Below are positions 1 to 9,490 of a stretch of 64,000 nt of DNA, piece after piece (the stretch's first letter is position 1; every line of letters begins with the position of its first letter). The translations under genes and the position numbers were made by a program. The notes beneath the pieces were generated by a model, which saw only the letters and a program-made list of their open reading frames with translations, was not told where the DNA came from and did not search any database. Source of the DNA: Nonomuraea montanisoli (GTDB lineage Bacteria; Actinomycetota; Actinomycetes; Streptosporangiales; Streptosporangiaceae); assembly GCF_013363975.1 (NCBI RefSeq), contig NZ_JABWGN010000008.1, positions 186,001 to 250,000 of the forward strand. The letters run 5' to 3'.

Positions 1-851
1 GCCGCGTGCCGCTGTGGGCCGCCACCACCGAGGTCGGCAGGCTCGGCCGGGCGCTGAACGGCATGCTCGGCCGGATCGAGGTCGCGGTGCGGGAACGCGA
101 GGCGGCGGCCGAGGAGGCCCGCCGCTCGGCCACGGCCGCCCGGCGCTCCGAGGAGCTGATGCGCAGGTTCATGGCCGACGCCTCCCACGAGCTGCGCACC
201 CCGCTCACCTCCATCCGGGGCTTCGCCGAGCTGTACCGGCTGAGCGAGGAGCAGAGCCTGGACGAGGCGGTGCGGCTGCTCGGCCGGATCGAGGGCCAGG
301 CCGCCCGCATGGGGCTGCTCGTGGAGGACATGCTGCTGCTCGCCCGGCTCGACCAGCGCCGCGCCCTCGACCGGCGGCCCGTCGACCTGCTGAGCCTGGC
401 CGCGACGGCCGTCATCGACGCGCAGACGCTCGCGCCCGACCGGGTCATCGAGCTGGTCCGGCTCGACGGGGGAGAGGGGCCCGTGCCGGTGGTCGGCGAC
501 GAGCCGCGCCTGTCCCAGGTGCTGGGCAACCTCGTCGGCAACGCGCTCGCCCACACGCCGCCCGGCACGCCGTTCCGCGTCGGGGTCGGGCTGTTCGGCG
601 ACCGGGCGGAGCTGGAGGTGGCCGACGAGGGGCCGGGCTTCCCGCCGCGGGTGGCGGAGCTGGTGTTCGAGCGGTTCTACCGGGCCGACCCGGCGCGCGG
701 CACCGGCGGGTCGGGGCTCGGCCTGTCGATCGCGGCCACGCTGGTGGAGGCGCACGGAGGCACGATCACCGCGGCGTCGGAGCCGGGGAAGGGCGCCGTG
801 TTCCGCGTCGCCCTGCCCGCCGCCCCGCCGGGCGCGTACCCAGACGAGTAG
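1..851 (+). CDS. Sensor histidine kinase, 5' end outside window
   Basis: C-terminal part (at least 281 residues) of a two-component sensor kinase; the reading frame is open to the window edge, so the sensor and membrane segments lie upstream. Seen: the end of a HAMP-like helix, the phosphorylated-His box (F-M-A-D-A-S-H-E-L-R-T-P, about residue 55 to 66 of the visible part), the N box in LGNLVGNALAHTPPG, G1 (ADEGPGFP) and G2 (GTGGSGLGLSIA). This is the HisKA plus HATPase layout that autophosphorylates on His and passes phosphate to a response regulator, probably encoded just upstream. The gene stops 1 bp before the stop of the convergent FG-GAP gene. Which signal it senses cannot be told from this part. 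Confidence 0.93.
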   Translation, partial: RVPLWAATTEVGRLGRALNGMLGRIEVAVREREAAAEEARRSATAARRSEELMRRFMADASHELRTPLTSIRGFAELYRLSEEQSLDEAVRLLGRIEGQAARMGLLVEDMLLLARLDQRRALDRRPVDLLSLAATAVIDAQTLAPDRVIELVRLDGGEGPVPVVGDEPRLSQVLGNLVGNALAHTPPGTPFRVGVGLFGDRAELEVADEGPGFPPRVAELVFERFYRADPARGTGGSGLGLSIAATLVEAHGGTITAASEPGKGAVFRVALPAAPPGAYPDE

Positions 852-852
852 C

Positions 853-2286
853 TCATCCCAGGGCGTAGCCGTACAGGCCGGGGCCCTCGCCCAGCTCGCG
901 CGCCCGGCCCGGCCGCACCCCGGGGTACGGCCCCGGCCTGCGGGCGCCCGGCACGAGCCAGACCGCGCCCTTCTCCGGCTCGGCCACCACCAGCCCGTCC
1001 ACCCGGCCCTCCACCGGACGGGCGTCCGCCCGCACAGTCCCCGTCGTGCCCTTGGCCGGGGGCGCGGACAGGGCGGGAGCGCGCCGGACCGCCGGCAGCA
1101 CCGCCGGGACCGCGCCGCGCCCCTTGACCAGCACGTCCCCGTGCCGGGTCAGGCCGCCGGACCGGTCCGAGGCCAGCACCTGCACCGCGTTCTCGCCGGG
1201 CACCCCGACGGCCAGCTCGTCGTCCCCGTCGCCGTTGAAGTCGCCGGCCGCCAGCGCCGCGCCGAACCGGTCGTAGTAGCGCGGCTCGCCCTTCAGCAGC
1301 CGCTGCGTCCACATCTCGCTGCGGGCGCCCCGCAGCCCGAAGCGGCCCCCGTAGATGACGTGCACGGCCCCGTCGCCGTAGTCCATCGCCCGCTGGTTGG
1401 CGTCCAGGCCCTCGCCGGGCACCCCGACGGCCAGGTCGTCGCGGCCGTCGTCGTCGAAGTCGCCCGTCGCCAGCGCCGCGCCGAACGCGTCCCACTTCTC
1501 CGCCGCCCCCTTGACGCCCGCGCTGCTCTGGGTCAGCGCCAGGGCCCGGCCGCGCGCGACGTCGAGCACGGTCACGGAGCCCTGGCCGTCCTGGGTGACG
1601 CTGTCGGCCGGGGCGCCCACGGCCAGCTCGTCGCGGCCGTCGCCGTCGAAGTCGCCCGTCGCCAGCGCCGCGCCCCACTGGTCGGTGACGTTCGCGGCCT
1701 GCCGCACCCACCGGGTCCGCTGGCCGATCTCGTACGGGCCGCGCCCCTTCATCCAGTAGACGACCACCGACCCGCCCCGCCCCCGCGTGGGCGCCCCCAC
1801 GGCCAGCTCGTCACGGCCGTCGCCGTCCAGGTCGCCGGCCGCCAGCGCCGCCCCGAACCGGTCGCTGGACGGCCCGCGCGGCGCGAGCCGCTCGCCCGCG
1901 CGCAGCCCCTCCGGCGAGCCGTGGAACACCTGGACCACGCCGTTGCCGTCGCCGCCCGGCACCCGCTTGCCCGCGAACTCCTCCGACACCCCCACGGCCA
2001 GGTCGGCGCACCGGTCGCCGTCGAAGTCGCCGGCGGCCAGGGCCGAGCCGAACGAGTCGCCCGGCTCGGCGTCGTCCTGCGTGAGCTTCCCCTTGCGCCC
2101 GTCCCCGTACAGGACGGTCACCGAGCCGGCGCGGCGGTCGTCGTACGGCGCCGCCACGGCCAGATCGGGACGGCCGTCGCCGTCGAAGTCGGACGGCCCG
2201 CCGGCGCACGACCGGGCGACCGCGGCGTGAGCCGCTCCAGAGGACAGGGGGAGGATCAGGCAGGCGGCGGCGAGCAGCGCTTTCAT
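853..2286 (-). CDS. Secreted FG-GAP repeat beta-propeller protein
   Basis: 477 residues from the ATG at 2286, chosen because it opens a clean Sec signal peptide (MKALLAAACLILPLSSGAAH); the frame upstream is open but reads as non-coding. GGAGG lies only 1 nt before the ATG, unusually close. The mature part holds six clear FG-GAP units of the form FGAALAxGDFDGDGRDELAVG plus a degenerate C-terminal one, matching a seven-bladed integrin-alpha-like propeller with Asp-rich calcium loops. Such proteins bind ligands or sugars at the cell surface; no enzyme motif is visible. Repeated loops are near-identical at DNA level. It converges on the sensor kinase gene with almost no gap. Confidence 0.85.
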   Translation of the reverse strand: MKALLAAACLILPLSSGAAHAAVARSCAGGPSDFDGDGRPDLAVAAPYDDRRAGSVTVLYGDGRKGKLTQDDAEPGDSFGSALAAGDFDGDRCADLAVGVSEEFAGKRVPGGDGNGVVQVFHGSPEGLRAGERLAPRGPSSDRFGAALAAGDLDGDGRDELAVGAPTRGRGGSVVVYWMKGRGPYEIGQRTRWVRQAANVTDQWGAALATGDFDGDGRDELAVGAPADSVTQDGQGSVTVLDVARGRALALTQSSAGVKGAAEKWDAFGAALATGDFDDDGRDDLAVGVPGEGLDANQRAMDYGDGAVHVIYGGRFGLRGARSEMWTQRLLKGEPRYYDRFGAALAAGDFNGDGDDELAVGVPGENAVQVLASDRSGGLTRHGDVLVKGRGAVPAVLPAVRRAPALSAPPAKGTTGTVRADARPVEGRVDGLVVAEPEKGAVWLVPGARRPGPYPGVRPGRARELGEGPGLYGYALG

Positions 2287-2467
2287 GCCTCCAGTGATGA
2301 CCGCCCAGGAGGAACCACGCCTGAACGGGATGGGAACGCCCCAAGAGGTCCGGATGCACATCGCCCGCGCGAATGGGATGATCACCTGAGCGTTCCGCCG
2401 TCGCCCGCCCACGCCACGTGACAGGCTTCCGAGGCGGAGCCCACGGCAGCCGACGGGGAGGAGACGC

Positions 2468-5400
2468 ATGCCCGCCCGCCACGCCCTGCTCATCGGGGTG
2501 CCCCGATGCGACGATCCCGGCCTCACCGACATCGGTCACGTGGTCCGGGCCGACCTGCGGACCATGCGGCAGGCGCTGGAGCAGTCCGGCTACGCCGAGG
2601 TGGAGACGTTCGGCGTGGAGCAGGGCGAGGAGCCCACGGCCAACCGCGTCAGGAAGCGGATCCGGCGCGCCTGCGAGGCCGTCCCCGAGGGCGGCGTCCT
2701 GCTGCTCTACTTCTCCGGCCACGGGATCTCCGTGGACGGCGCCGACTACCTCGTCCCCAGCGACGCCGAGCGGGAGCGGGGGGCCGCCGCGCCCGCCGTG
2801 TCCGAGCTGGTGCCGGTGGTGCCCGCCGACCTGGAGCGCTGCCGGGCCCGGCTCGTCGTGTTCTTCGTCGACGCCTGCCGCGACGACCCGGCCCGCGACC
2901 ACGACCCCGCCGTGCGCGGCGGCATGCTGCCGTACCTGCCGGACGGCGACTTCGTCCTCGTCACGGGATGCCGGGCCGGTCAGCGCTGCCACTACGGCGA
3001 CACCGGCAGCTACTTCACCCAGGCCCTCGCCCAGACGCTCGACCGCCGCAACCCCGCCCGCACCCTGCGCCAGGTCCTCGACGACGTCACCCGGCAGATG
3101 GCCCGGCGGGCGGGCGACTCCGCCGAGCACCGGCAGGAGCCGCAGGCCCACCACCCGGGCACCGGGCTGCCGGGCGCCGCCGTGGAGGTGTGCGAGGGCG
3201 ACGAGCTGACCGTGGCCTGGCGCCGCGCCGTGGACGCCACGCCGCTGTGGGGCCGGTGCGCCGCCGCCCCGGACGACGTCGCCGCCGCCCGCGAGACGGT
3301 CCGCGAGATCGTCGCCCGGTGCGCCGTCCGCCACAACCAGGCCGCCGACCAGCTCAAGAAGCGCACCGGCATCGACGACCCGTGGACCGACCGCAACCAC
3401 CCCGTCCGGGTCCTCGCCCGCCTCCCCGACCTGCTCGCCGACGCCGCCGAGCTCACCCTGCCGGAGGCGGCGCTGCTCGTCGCCGCCCCGTTCCTGCGCG
3501 AGCGGGTGATCGCCGAAGGCGTGTGGCAGGCCGCCGGCATCGCGCCCGCCACCTTCACGCGTACGTACACGCCGGGCGCGCGCGGCGACCTGGAGCTCAC
3601 CCACGAGATGCACCAGCACCTGCTCCAGCGCGCCGAAGGGCTCGCCGGCCGGGGCATGGGCCAGGCCCGCGACGCGCTGGCGATGTGGCTGGTCCACCAG
3701 TGGCTGGCCGGCGGCTCCGCCCTGTGGCGCGGCCCGGCGGCCAGGGCCGCCTGCGCCGAGGGCGTCCGCCTGCTCGGCGGCGTCCCCATGCCGGAGCAGG
3801 AGCGGCACGGCCTGGTCGAGACCCTCGTGCGGGCGGTCGGCGCGGGCCCGGCCGAGCCCGTCCCCGGCGACCGCCCGTACCTGGACGGCCGCTGGCGCGC
3901 CCTCGCGTGGGCGCTGCGCCTGGCGGGCCTGCTCGCGGCCGACGTCCGGCGCATGCCGTCCGTGATCGCCGACCACGTCGGCACCCGGCTGGAGCTGCCC
4001 CTGGAGACGGTGGCCTCGGCCGTCGCCCGCCTCGGCTGGCGGCGCACCGAGGACACCCTCGACCTGCACCTCGTCTGCGACCACCCCGCGCTGCACCTGG
4101 CCCTCGAAGAGATCGCCGGCCGCGCCGACGCGGCCCTGGCCGCCGCCCGCGCCGACCGGCCGCTGCCCGACGACCTCCTCAAGACCCTGCCCAAGCGGGC
4201 CACCACGGCGGGGCTGCGGCCCGAGCAGCGCGACCAGGCCCCGGTGTACGCGACGCCGGTGATGACGTTCCGGCTTGCCGAGGAGAAGGTCCGCGAGCTG
4301 CTCATGGGCCGCCAGCTCTACGACGACCCCGCGCTGGCCGTCCGCGAGCTGTACCAGAACGCCCTGGACGCCTGCCGCTACCGCGACACGCGGCTCGCCT
4401 ACCTGCGCCGCACGGGCGAGCCGTGCGGCGGCTGGACCGGCAGGATCACCGTCCGCCAGGGCGTCGAGGACGGCCGCGCCTACATCGAGTGCCGCGACAA
4501 CGGCGTCGGCATGGACGCCGACACCCTGCTGCACGTCTTCGCCAACGCGGGGGAGAGGTTCGTCTACCGGCAGGAGTACCGCGCCGAGCAGGCCGCCTGG
4601 GAGGAGCTGAACCCGCCGCTGCGCATGGTGTCCAACAGCCAGTTCGGCGTCGGGGTGTTCAGCTACTTCATGATCGCCGACGAGATCACGGTCGTCACCC
4701 GCCCCGTCGGCCGCAACGGCGTGCCCGCCCCGCGCGCCCACCAGGTCCACATCGCCAGCAGCGGCAGCCTGCTGCAGGTCACGCCGTCCGAGACCGGCAT
4801 GCCGGAGGGCGGCACGCTGGTGCGCCTCTACCTGACCGGCGACGAGGAGGTCTCCGCGCTGCGCACCCTGCGGCGGCTGCTGTGGGTGGCCGAGTACGAG
4901 CTCGGGGTCGCCGAGGACGGACTGGGCGAGGAGACGTGGCCCGCGGGCGAGCTGCGCCAGGGCGACGGGGCGCTCAAGTGCGGCGACGACCTGTGGTGGG
5001 TGCCGGGCTCCGGCGGCCTGCTGGCCGACGGGCTGCGCACGAACGAGGAGATGTCCGGCCTGGTCGTCAACCTGCGCGGCGTCCACCGGCCCCGCTTCAC
5101 CGTGGACCGCAAGCGGGTGCGCGCGTGGGACAAGGGGTGGGTGGACGCGGAGATCGAGCGGCACCTGCCGGAGCTGGAGCGGTGGCCGGGCCTGACGATG
5201 GCGTGGCTGTGGCAGATGACGGAGGAGACGCCGCGGACGGCGCAGCGGGTCTTCGAACACCTCAGGGACCGGGACCTGTCGCTGCCGATCGGGCTGGCGT
5301 GGGCACAGGACACCACGGTGCCGGTCGCGCGGGTGGGATGCCTGCCCGAGGACGCCGAGATCTTCAACCCGCACGAGGGACACGTCGCCCTCGGATACTG

Positions 5401-7213
5401 GGTCCGCGCCTGGCGGAGCCGGCTGTGGGCCGAGTTCGACGGCTCCTTCCTGGGGCGTCGCTCAGCGGGGGCGAAGCAGGGGAGCGCCGAGGGGTACCCG
5501 GTCGCCGGACCGGCCGACGCCTGGCCGCTCGGGCGCATCGGGCTCTACCGTGACAGGCCGCTGATCCTCGACGACATGCTCGGCGTCCTGGCGGACCCCG
5601 TGGAGAGCGTGGCGCAGCGGCTGGCGGCGGTACGGCGCTTCGCGATCACAGGTCTCGACCTGTCCGCCGCCAGGCAGGTGCCCCCCGTCACCGGCCTCGG
5701 GTCCGACGACGACAGCGCCCTCCTGACGGCCCTCACCACGTGCACCCGCGAAGGCGCCGGCCCGCGCGGCGACATCGCCGCGCGCCTGGCCTGGGCGTCG
5801 ATGCGGCTCGATCTCCCGCTGGGCGCCGTGCTCGAACGGGTGGAACATCTCGCGCCGCCGGGGTGGCACGCGCCGCGGCTGGAACTGGGAGCGCTGGCCG
5901 GCCACGTGTGCACCGGTGCCGAGGCCAAGCTGCTGTCCCAGGACCTCGACGGCCAGCCGTTGTGGATCAGTGGTGAGATCCCGCCTCATCACGTGGCCGC
6001 CGCCTGCGTCGCGCAGACGGCCTCCTCGAAGGAGGTGCTCGGCGTCTACGACCGGCTCTCGCCGCTGGGCGTGCGTGTCGCCGGCCGGGAACGCTATCCG
6101 GACGACCTCGACCCGTTCGAGATCGAGGCGCTGCGGGAGATCAGCGCGGTGGGGATGCCCGTCACCGCGCTGCACATGATCCTCGTCGGGGCCCGCACGG
6201 GCCTGTCCGTGCGGGAGGTGCACGCGCGGATGGCCCGGCTCGAACGCCAGGGCCTGCTGCGGCGGGCCGACATCGCGGGGCTGCCCGACCTCGTCCCGGA
6301 CGCCCAGTGCGCCGGCGACATCGAGGGCTTCCTGATGACGCGCCTCGACGGCGGGAGGAAGGTGCTGCTGCTGCCGCCGAACGCCGCGGCTCGCCAGCTC
6401 GTCTGCCTGATCGAGGCCGTGGGCAGCCCCGACACGCGCCGCCACAAGCGGCTGTCCACGCTGCTCCCGTTCGTCCGGCCGGAGGACCCGTTCACCATGA
6501 CCGACCTGGTCTACGTCGCGGCCAGGTGCCGGATCACGGTGGAGGAGGCCCGGCGGCGGCTTCTCGACGCCTATCCGGGGGCCGAGGTCCCGCCCCTGAG
6601 CGCCGGCCTGCCCGCGGCCGTGCCCGTCCACGCCCTGACCTTCCTGACGGAGGAGACCGCGGAAGCGTCCTGGGAGGCGGGGGCCGGCGACATCATCGCG
6701 GCCGCGCACGACTCCGGCCTGTCCGCCGGCGCGTACCTGGAGCTGATCCGCCCCCTCGCCGCGTTCGGGATGCCCCTGCCCACGCCCGTCGCGGATTCGC
6801 TCCACGACCTCCACCTGGAGGAAGAGGACGTGGAGATGGTCACGCGCCACCTCCCCTACGAGACGGTCTACCTCGGCACCGTGGACGCCCTCCACCTCGT
6901 CCGCGTGGCCGGTCGGCACGGCTGGACCCTCGCCCACACCCACGAGCGCTTCCGCCGCTTCACCCCCCTCGGCGTCACCCTCGACTACCCCCACGACGCC
7001 GTCCCCGACGGCGTCGTCCACTGGCAGGACCTGCTCGCCCTCACCGTCCACCTCGACGGCCACGCGCCCGCCGTCACCGGCGCCGTCACCGCGGACCACC
7101 TCGCCCACGCCGCCGCCCAGCTCGGCGAGACGCCTGACCGGGTCCGCGACCGCCTGCGCCGCTACGCCCCCCTGTTCGCCCTCACCGTTCCCCAGGAGGA
7201 GACCCTTGGCTGA
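2468..7213 (+). CDS. Caspase-like peptidase fused to HSP90-type ATPase, conflict-system core
   Basis: 1581 residues. Residues 1 to about 230 form a caspase (C14) fold: strand-rich core, catalytic His85 in YFSGHG and catalytic Cys137 in FFVDACRDD. Residues about 280 to 600 are helical and resemble inactive-HD-type modules. Residues about 600 to 900 carry a GHKL/HSP90-like ATP site: E627-LYQNALDA with Asn631, then C675-RDNGVGMD with Asp677-x-Gly-x-Gly. The last 600 residues hold repeated winged-helix-like segments. This layout matches the caspase/HSP90 NTP-dependent conflict systems described in multicellular bacteria, where the ATPase is thought to gate a suicidal effector. A strong ribosome site (GGGAGGAG, 2457 to 2463) precedes the ATG. 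The stop overlaps the next gene by 8 nt. Substrate and trigger are unknown. Confidence 0.85.
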   Translation: MPARHALLIGVPRCDDPGLTDIGHVVRADLRTMRQALEQSGYAEVETFGVEQGEEPTANRVRKRIRRACEAVPEGGVLLLYFSGHGISVDGADYLVPSDAERERGAAAPAVSELVPVVPADLERCRARLVVFFVDACRDDPARDHDPAVRGGMLPYLPDGDFVLVTGCRAGQRCHYGDTGSYFTQALAQTLDRRNPARTLRQVLDDVTRQMARRAGDSAEHRQEPQAHHPGTGLPGAAVEVCEGDELTVAWRRAVDATPLWGRCAAAPDDVAAARETVREIVARCAVRHNQAADQLKKRTGIDDPWTDRNHPVRVLARLPDLLADAAELTLPEAALLVAAPFLRERVIAEGVWQAAGIAPATFTRTYTPGARGDLELTHEMHQHLLQRAEGLAGRGMGQARDALAMWLVHQWLAGGSALWRGPAARAACAEGVRLLGGVPMPEQERHGLVETLVRAVGAGPAEPVPGDRPYLDGRWRALAWALRLAGLLAADVRRMPSVIADHVGTRLELPLETVASAVARLGWRRTEDTLDLHLVCDHPALHLALEEIAGRADAALAAARADRPLPDDLLKTLPKRATTAGLRPEQRDQAPVYATPVMTFRLAEEKVRELLMGRQLYDDPALAVRELYQNALDACRYRDTRLAYLRRTGEPCGGWTGRITVRQGVEDGRAYIECRDNGVGMDADTLLHVFANAGERFVYRQEYRAEQAAWEELNPPLRMVSNSQFGVGVFSYFMIADEITVVTRPVGRNGVPAPRAHQVHIASSGSLLQVTPSETGMPEGGTLVRLYLTGDEEVSALRTLRRLLWVAEYELGVAEDGLGEETWPAGELRQGDGALKCGDDLWWVPGSGGLLADGLRTNEEMSGLVVNLRGVHRPRFTVDRKRVRAWDKGWVDAEIERHLPELERWPGLTMAWLWQMTEETPRTAQRVFEHLRDRDLSLPIGLAWAQDTTVPVARVGCLPEDAEIFNPHEGHVALGYWVRAWRSRLWAEFDGSFLGRRSAGAKQGSAEGYPVAGPADAWPLGRIGLYRDRPLILDDMLGVLADPVESVAQRLAAVRRFAITGLDLSAARQVPPVTGLGSDDDSALLTALTTCTREGAGPRGDIAARLAWASMRLDLPLGAVLERVEHLAPPGWHAPRLELGALAGHVCTGAEAKLLSQDLDGQPLWISGEIPPHHVAAACVAQTASSKEVLGVYDRLSPLGVRVAGRERYPDDLDPFEIEALREISAVGMPVTALHMILVGARTGLSVREVHARMARLERQGLLRRADIAGLPDLVPDAQCAGDIEGFLMTRLDGGRKVLLLPPNAAARQLVCLIEAVGSPDTRRHKRLSTLLPFVRPEDPFTMTDLVYVAARCRITVEEARRRLLDAYPGAEVPPLSAGLPAAVPVHALTFLTEETAEASWEAGAGDIIAAAHDSGLSAGAYLELIRPLAAFGMPLPTPVADSLHDLHLEEEDVEMVTRHLPYETVYLGTVDALHLVRVAGRHGWTLAHTHERFRRFTPLGVTLDYPHDAVPDGVVHWQDLLALTVHLDGHAPAVTGAVTADHLAHAAAQLGETPDRVRDRLRRYAPLFALTVPQEETLG

Positions 7214-7559
7214 GGCCGCCCCCGGCATCGAGAGCCACAAGTCCATCGACTACCGGGTGTGGGACCACGGCCCGCAGCCGTCCGGGTTCACCGTCACCGA
7301 CAACGGCGCCGACGGGGGGCTGGAGGTCTCCGGCACCTGCCCCGCCTGCCACGGCTGGACCGTCACCCCGTGGCCGTACGGTGCCGTCGGCTCCAAGGGC
7401 GTCCTCGGCTCGCTCCTCGGCCGTGGCGCCCCGGCGCCGACCAGGCCCGCAGGCCGGCGAACCGTCTACTGCGAGTGCGGCCACCTGCACCCCAACCGCC
7501 CGGAAACGGCGTGGGACTACGGCTGCGGCGCGTTCTGGACCGTGGAGCTGCCCTCGTGA
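7206..7559 (+). CDS. Zinc-ribbon protein coupled to the caspase-HSP90 gene
   Basis: 117 residues. The TTG at 7206 is chosen as start because AGGAGGAG ends 5 nt upstream and no better start exists; it overlaps the end of the caspase gene by 8 nt, implying translational coupling. Seen: CPAC at about residue 46, then CECGHLH near residue 83 and a further Cys, enough ligands for one zinc ribbon, with a WDYGCGAFWTVEL C-terminus. No catalytic motif is visible. It sits between the caspase-HSP90 gene and a membrane protein gene, so an adaptor or sensor role in the same complex is inferred. I do not recognise a named family. Confidence 0.75.
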   Translation: MAEAAPGIESHKSIDYRVWDHGPQPSGFTVTDNGADGGLEVSGTCPACHGWTVTPWPYGAVGSKGVLGSLLGRGAPAPTRPAGRRTVYCECGHLHPNRPETAWDYGCGAFWTVELPS

Positions 7560-8155
7560 GCCGGCTGGACGCGTGGCGGTGGGCGCAGAAGGCGCAGCGC
7601 CTCCAGTACGAGCAACTGGAGATCACCCGCAAGCAGGCCGAGAGCTGGCGCACCGGGCTGACCGGCGTCACCACGCTGCTCGCCGCCGTCCTCGTCGTCA
7701 AGGGCCGCGACAGCGTGGGCGATCTGGCCCTGCCGTACCGGTGGCTGGTGCCGGTGCTGCTGGCGGCGGCGCTGGCCATGCTGGCGCACGCGACGCTCAC
7801 CGCGGTGGGCGCCGCGTCCGGGCGGCCGTCCGACCGCACGCTGCTCACCGGCGAGGACCTGCGCGACTGGACGCGCGGCGAGGTGGCCCGGATCGAGCGG
7901 GCGGTCACCCGCGCCCGGCGGCTGACCGTGGGGGGCGTGGCGGCGGTGGCCGTCGCGGTGGTCGCCTCCTGGCTGGCGCCGGTCGCCGCCGCCGAGGGCC
8001 CGCTGGTCGTCGTCGAGTCGGCCGGCGGCCGGCTGTGCGGGACGCTCCTCGACACCAGCGGCGGCAGCCTCATCGTCAAGGTGGGTGACGCCCACCAGCT
8101 CGTACGCCTCGCGGACGTGACCCGGATCAGGAGCGTGCCGGCCTGCCCCCGCTGA
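7556..8155 (+). CDS. Three-helix membrane protein, third gene of the caspase-HSP90 operon
   Basis: 199 residues from GTG at 7556, overlapping the previous stop as GTGA. After an amphipathic N-terminal helix (AQKAQRLQYEQLEITRKQ) come two adjacent membrane segments (about residues 36 to 52 and 60 to 85), a charged cytoplasmic linker and a third segment near residue 125 (VGGVAAVAVAVVASWLAPVA), then a C-terminal soluble part with LVVVESAGGRLCGTLLD. Coupling to the zinc-ribbon and caspase genes suggests a membrane anchor or membrane-acting effector of that system. This is inference; the family is not recognised. The next gene, a P450, starts 69 bp downstream with its own ribosome site. Confidence 0.75.
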   Translation: MSRLDAWRWAQKAQRLQYEQLEITRKQAESWRTGLTGVTTLLAAVLVVKGRDSVGDLALPYRWLVPVLLAAALAMLAHATLTAVGAASGRPSDRTLLTGEDLRDWTRGEVARIERAVTRARRLTVGGVAAVAVAVVASWLAPVAAAEGPLVVVESAGGRLCGTLLDTSGGSLIVKVGDAHQLVRLADVTRIRSVPACPR

Positions 8156-8224
8156 GGCGCGGGAACCCCGGCGGTGACGGGGATCCATGAGTGGACCGCC
8201 CCGGGAACGTGCCAGGATAGACGC

Positions 8225-9469
8225 GTGGCTATCGACGTGGCGGACATCGATCTCGCGGACCTGGACTTCTGGCGCAGACCCCTCAAGGAACGGCACGAGG
8301 CGTTCGCCCGGCTCCGCGAGCTGGAGCACCCGGTGTTCTTCGAGGAGAAGCGGGTGCCGCTGCTGCGCTCCGGCAAGGGCTTCTACGCGCTGGTCCGCCA
8401 CGCCGACGTGGTGGAGGCCAGCCGCAACGCCAAGGTGTTCTCCAGCGAGCCGGCCGTCACCAACCCCGAGCCGCCGGGCTGGGTCAAGCAGGTGTTCGGC
8501 GAGTCCATGGTCAACATGGACGACCCCCGCCACGCCCGCCTGCGCCGCATCGTGACCCGCTCCTTCAGCCCGCGCATGCTGGCCGGGCTGCAGAGCGACA
8601 TCGAGGCCGCCTGCGCCCGGATCGTCGACGACGTGGTCAAGGACGGCCCGCGCGACTTCGTCGACCAGGTCGCCGCCCGGCTGCCCATCCACGTCATCTG
8701 CGACATGCTCGACATCCCGCAGGAGCTGCGGGAGAAGGTCCACCAGCACGTCGACGTCTCCACCGCCTACACCGGCGTGCGGCCCAGCCTGGCCCGCAGC
8801 ATCCAGCTCGCCGGCCAGAACATGCTCGCCCTGCTCGCCCTCCAGCGCATGGTGATCAAGCTCGGCCACGAGCGCGCCGCCGCCCCCCAGGGCGACCTCA
8901 TCTCGCTGCTGGTCACCGCCAACCCCGACGGCGAGAAGCTCACCGACAAGGAGCTCGGCTCGTTCTTCGCGCTGCTGCTGGTCGCCGGCAACGAGACCGC
9001 CCGCAACACGATGGCCCACGGCATCAAGCTGCTCACCGACAACCCCGCCCAGCGCGAGCTGCTGACGAGCGACTTCGACGGCCACATCAACAACACCATC
9101 GAGGAGATGGTCCGGTACGTCTCCCCGATCATGCAGTTCCGCCGCACCGTCACCCAGGACCACTCGCTGCGCGGCCTGGAGCTGAAGCAGGGCGACAAGG
9201 TCGTGCTCTTCTACGGCTCCGCCAACCGCGACGAGAGCGTCTTCCCCGATCCCGACACCTTCGACATCACCCGCGACACCAAGCCGCACGTCGGATTCGG
9301 CGGCCCCGGGCCGCACTTCTGCCTGGGGGCCAACCTGGCCCGCCAGGAGATGCGCACGATGTTCCGCGAGCTGCTGACGCGGCTGCCCGGCGTGCGGGCG
9401 GTGGGGGAGCCCGAGCTGCTGCTGTCCAACTTCGACAACAGCGTCCGCAGCCAGGCGTTCACGTTCTAG
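8225..9469 (+). CDS. Cytochrome P450
   Basis: 414 residues from GTG at 8225, preceded by AGGAT at 7 nt. Seen: I-helix oxygen-activation motif AGNETARN, the K-helix region EEMVRYVSP and the heme loop FGGPGPHFCLGANLAR with Cys366 as the axial thiolate. The heme loop and overall style resemble the soluble actinobacterial P450s that hydroxylate sterol side chains or branched lipids (CYP124/125/142 group); the exact substrate is not determinable. It needs a ferredoxin and reductase, neither of which is adjacent. It lies downstream of the caspase operon in the same direction, but the 69-bp gap and own ribosome site argue that it is a separate unit. Confidence 0.92.
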   Translation: MAIDVADIDLADLDFWRRPLKERHEAFARLRELEHPVFFEEKRVPLLRSGKGFYALVRHADVVEASRNAKVFSSEPAVTNPEPPGWVKQVFGESMVNMDDPRHARLRRIVTRSFSPRMLAGLQSDIEAACARIVDDVVKDGPRDFVDQVAARLPIHVICDMLDIPQELREKVHQHVDVSTAYTGVRPSLARSIQLAGQNMLALLALQRMVIKLGHERAAAPQGDLISLLVTANPDGEKLTDKELGSFFALLLVAGNETARNTMAHGIKLLTDNPAQRELLTSDFDGHINNTIEEMVRYVSPIMQFRRTVTQDHSLRGLELKQGDKVVLFYGSANRDESVFPDPDTFDITRDTKPHVGFGGPGPHFCLGANLARQEMRTMFRELLTRLPGVRAVGEPELLLSNFDNSVRSQAFTF

Positions 9470-9490
9470 CCGCCCGCCCTCGGGCCGGAG

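Noticed and set aside
1811..5383. A very long open frame on the minus strand across the caspase gene
   Set aside because: Its translation is Arg/Gly/His-rich low-complexity text typical of antisense frames in high-G+C DNA; the plus strand holds recognisable domains with ribosome sites.
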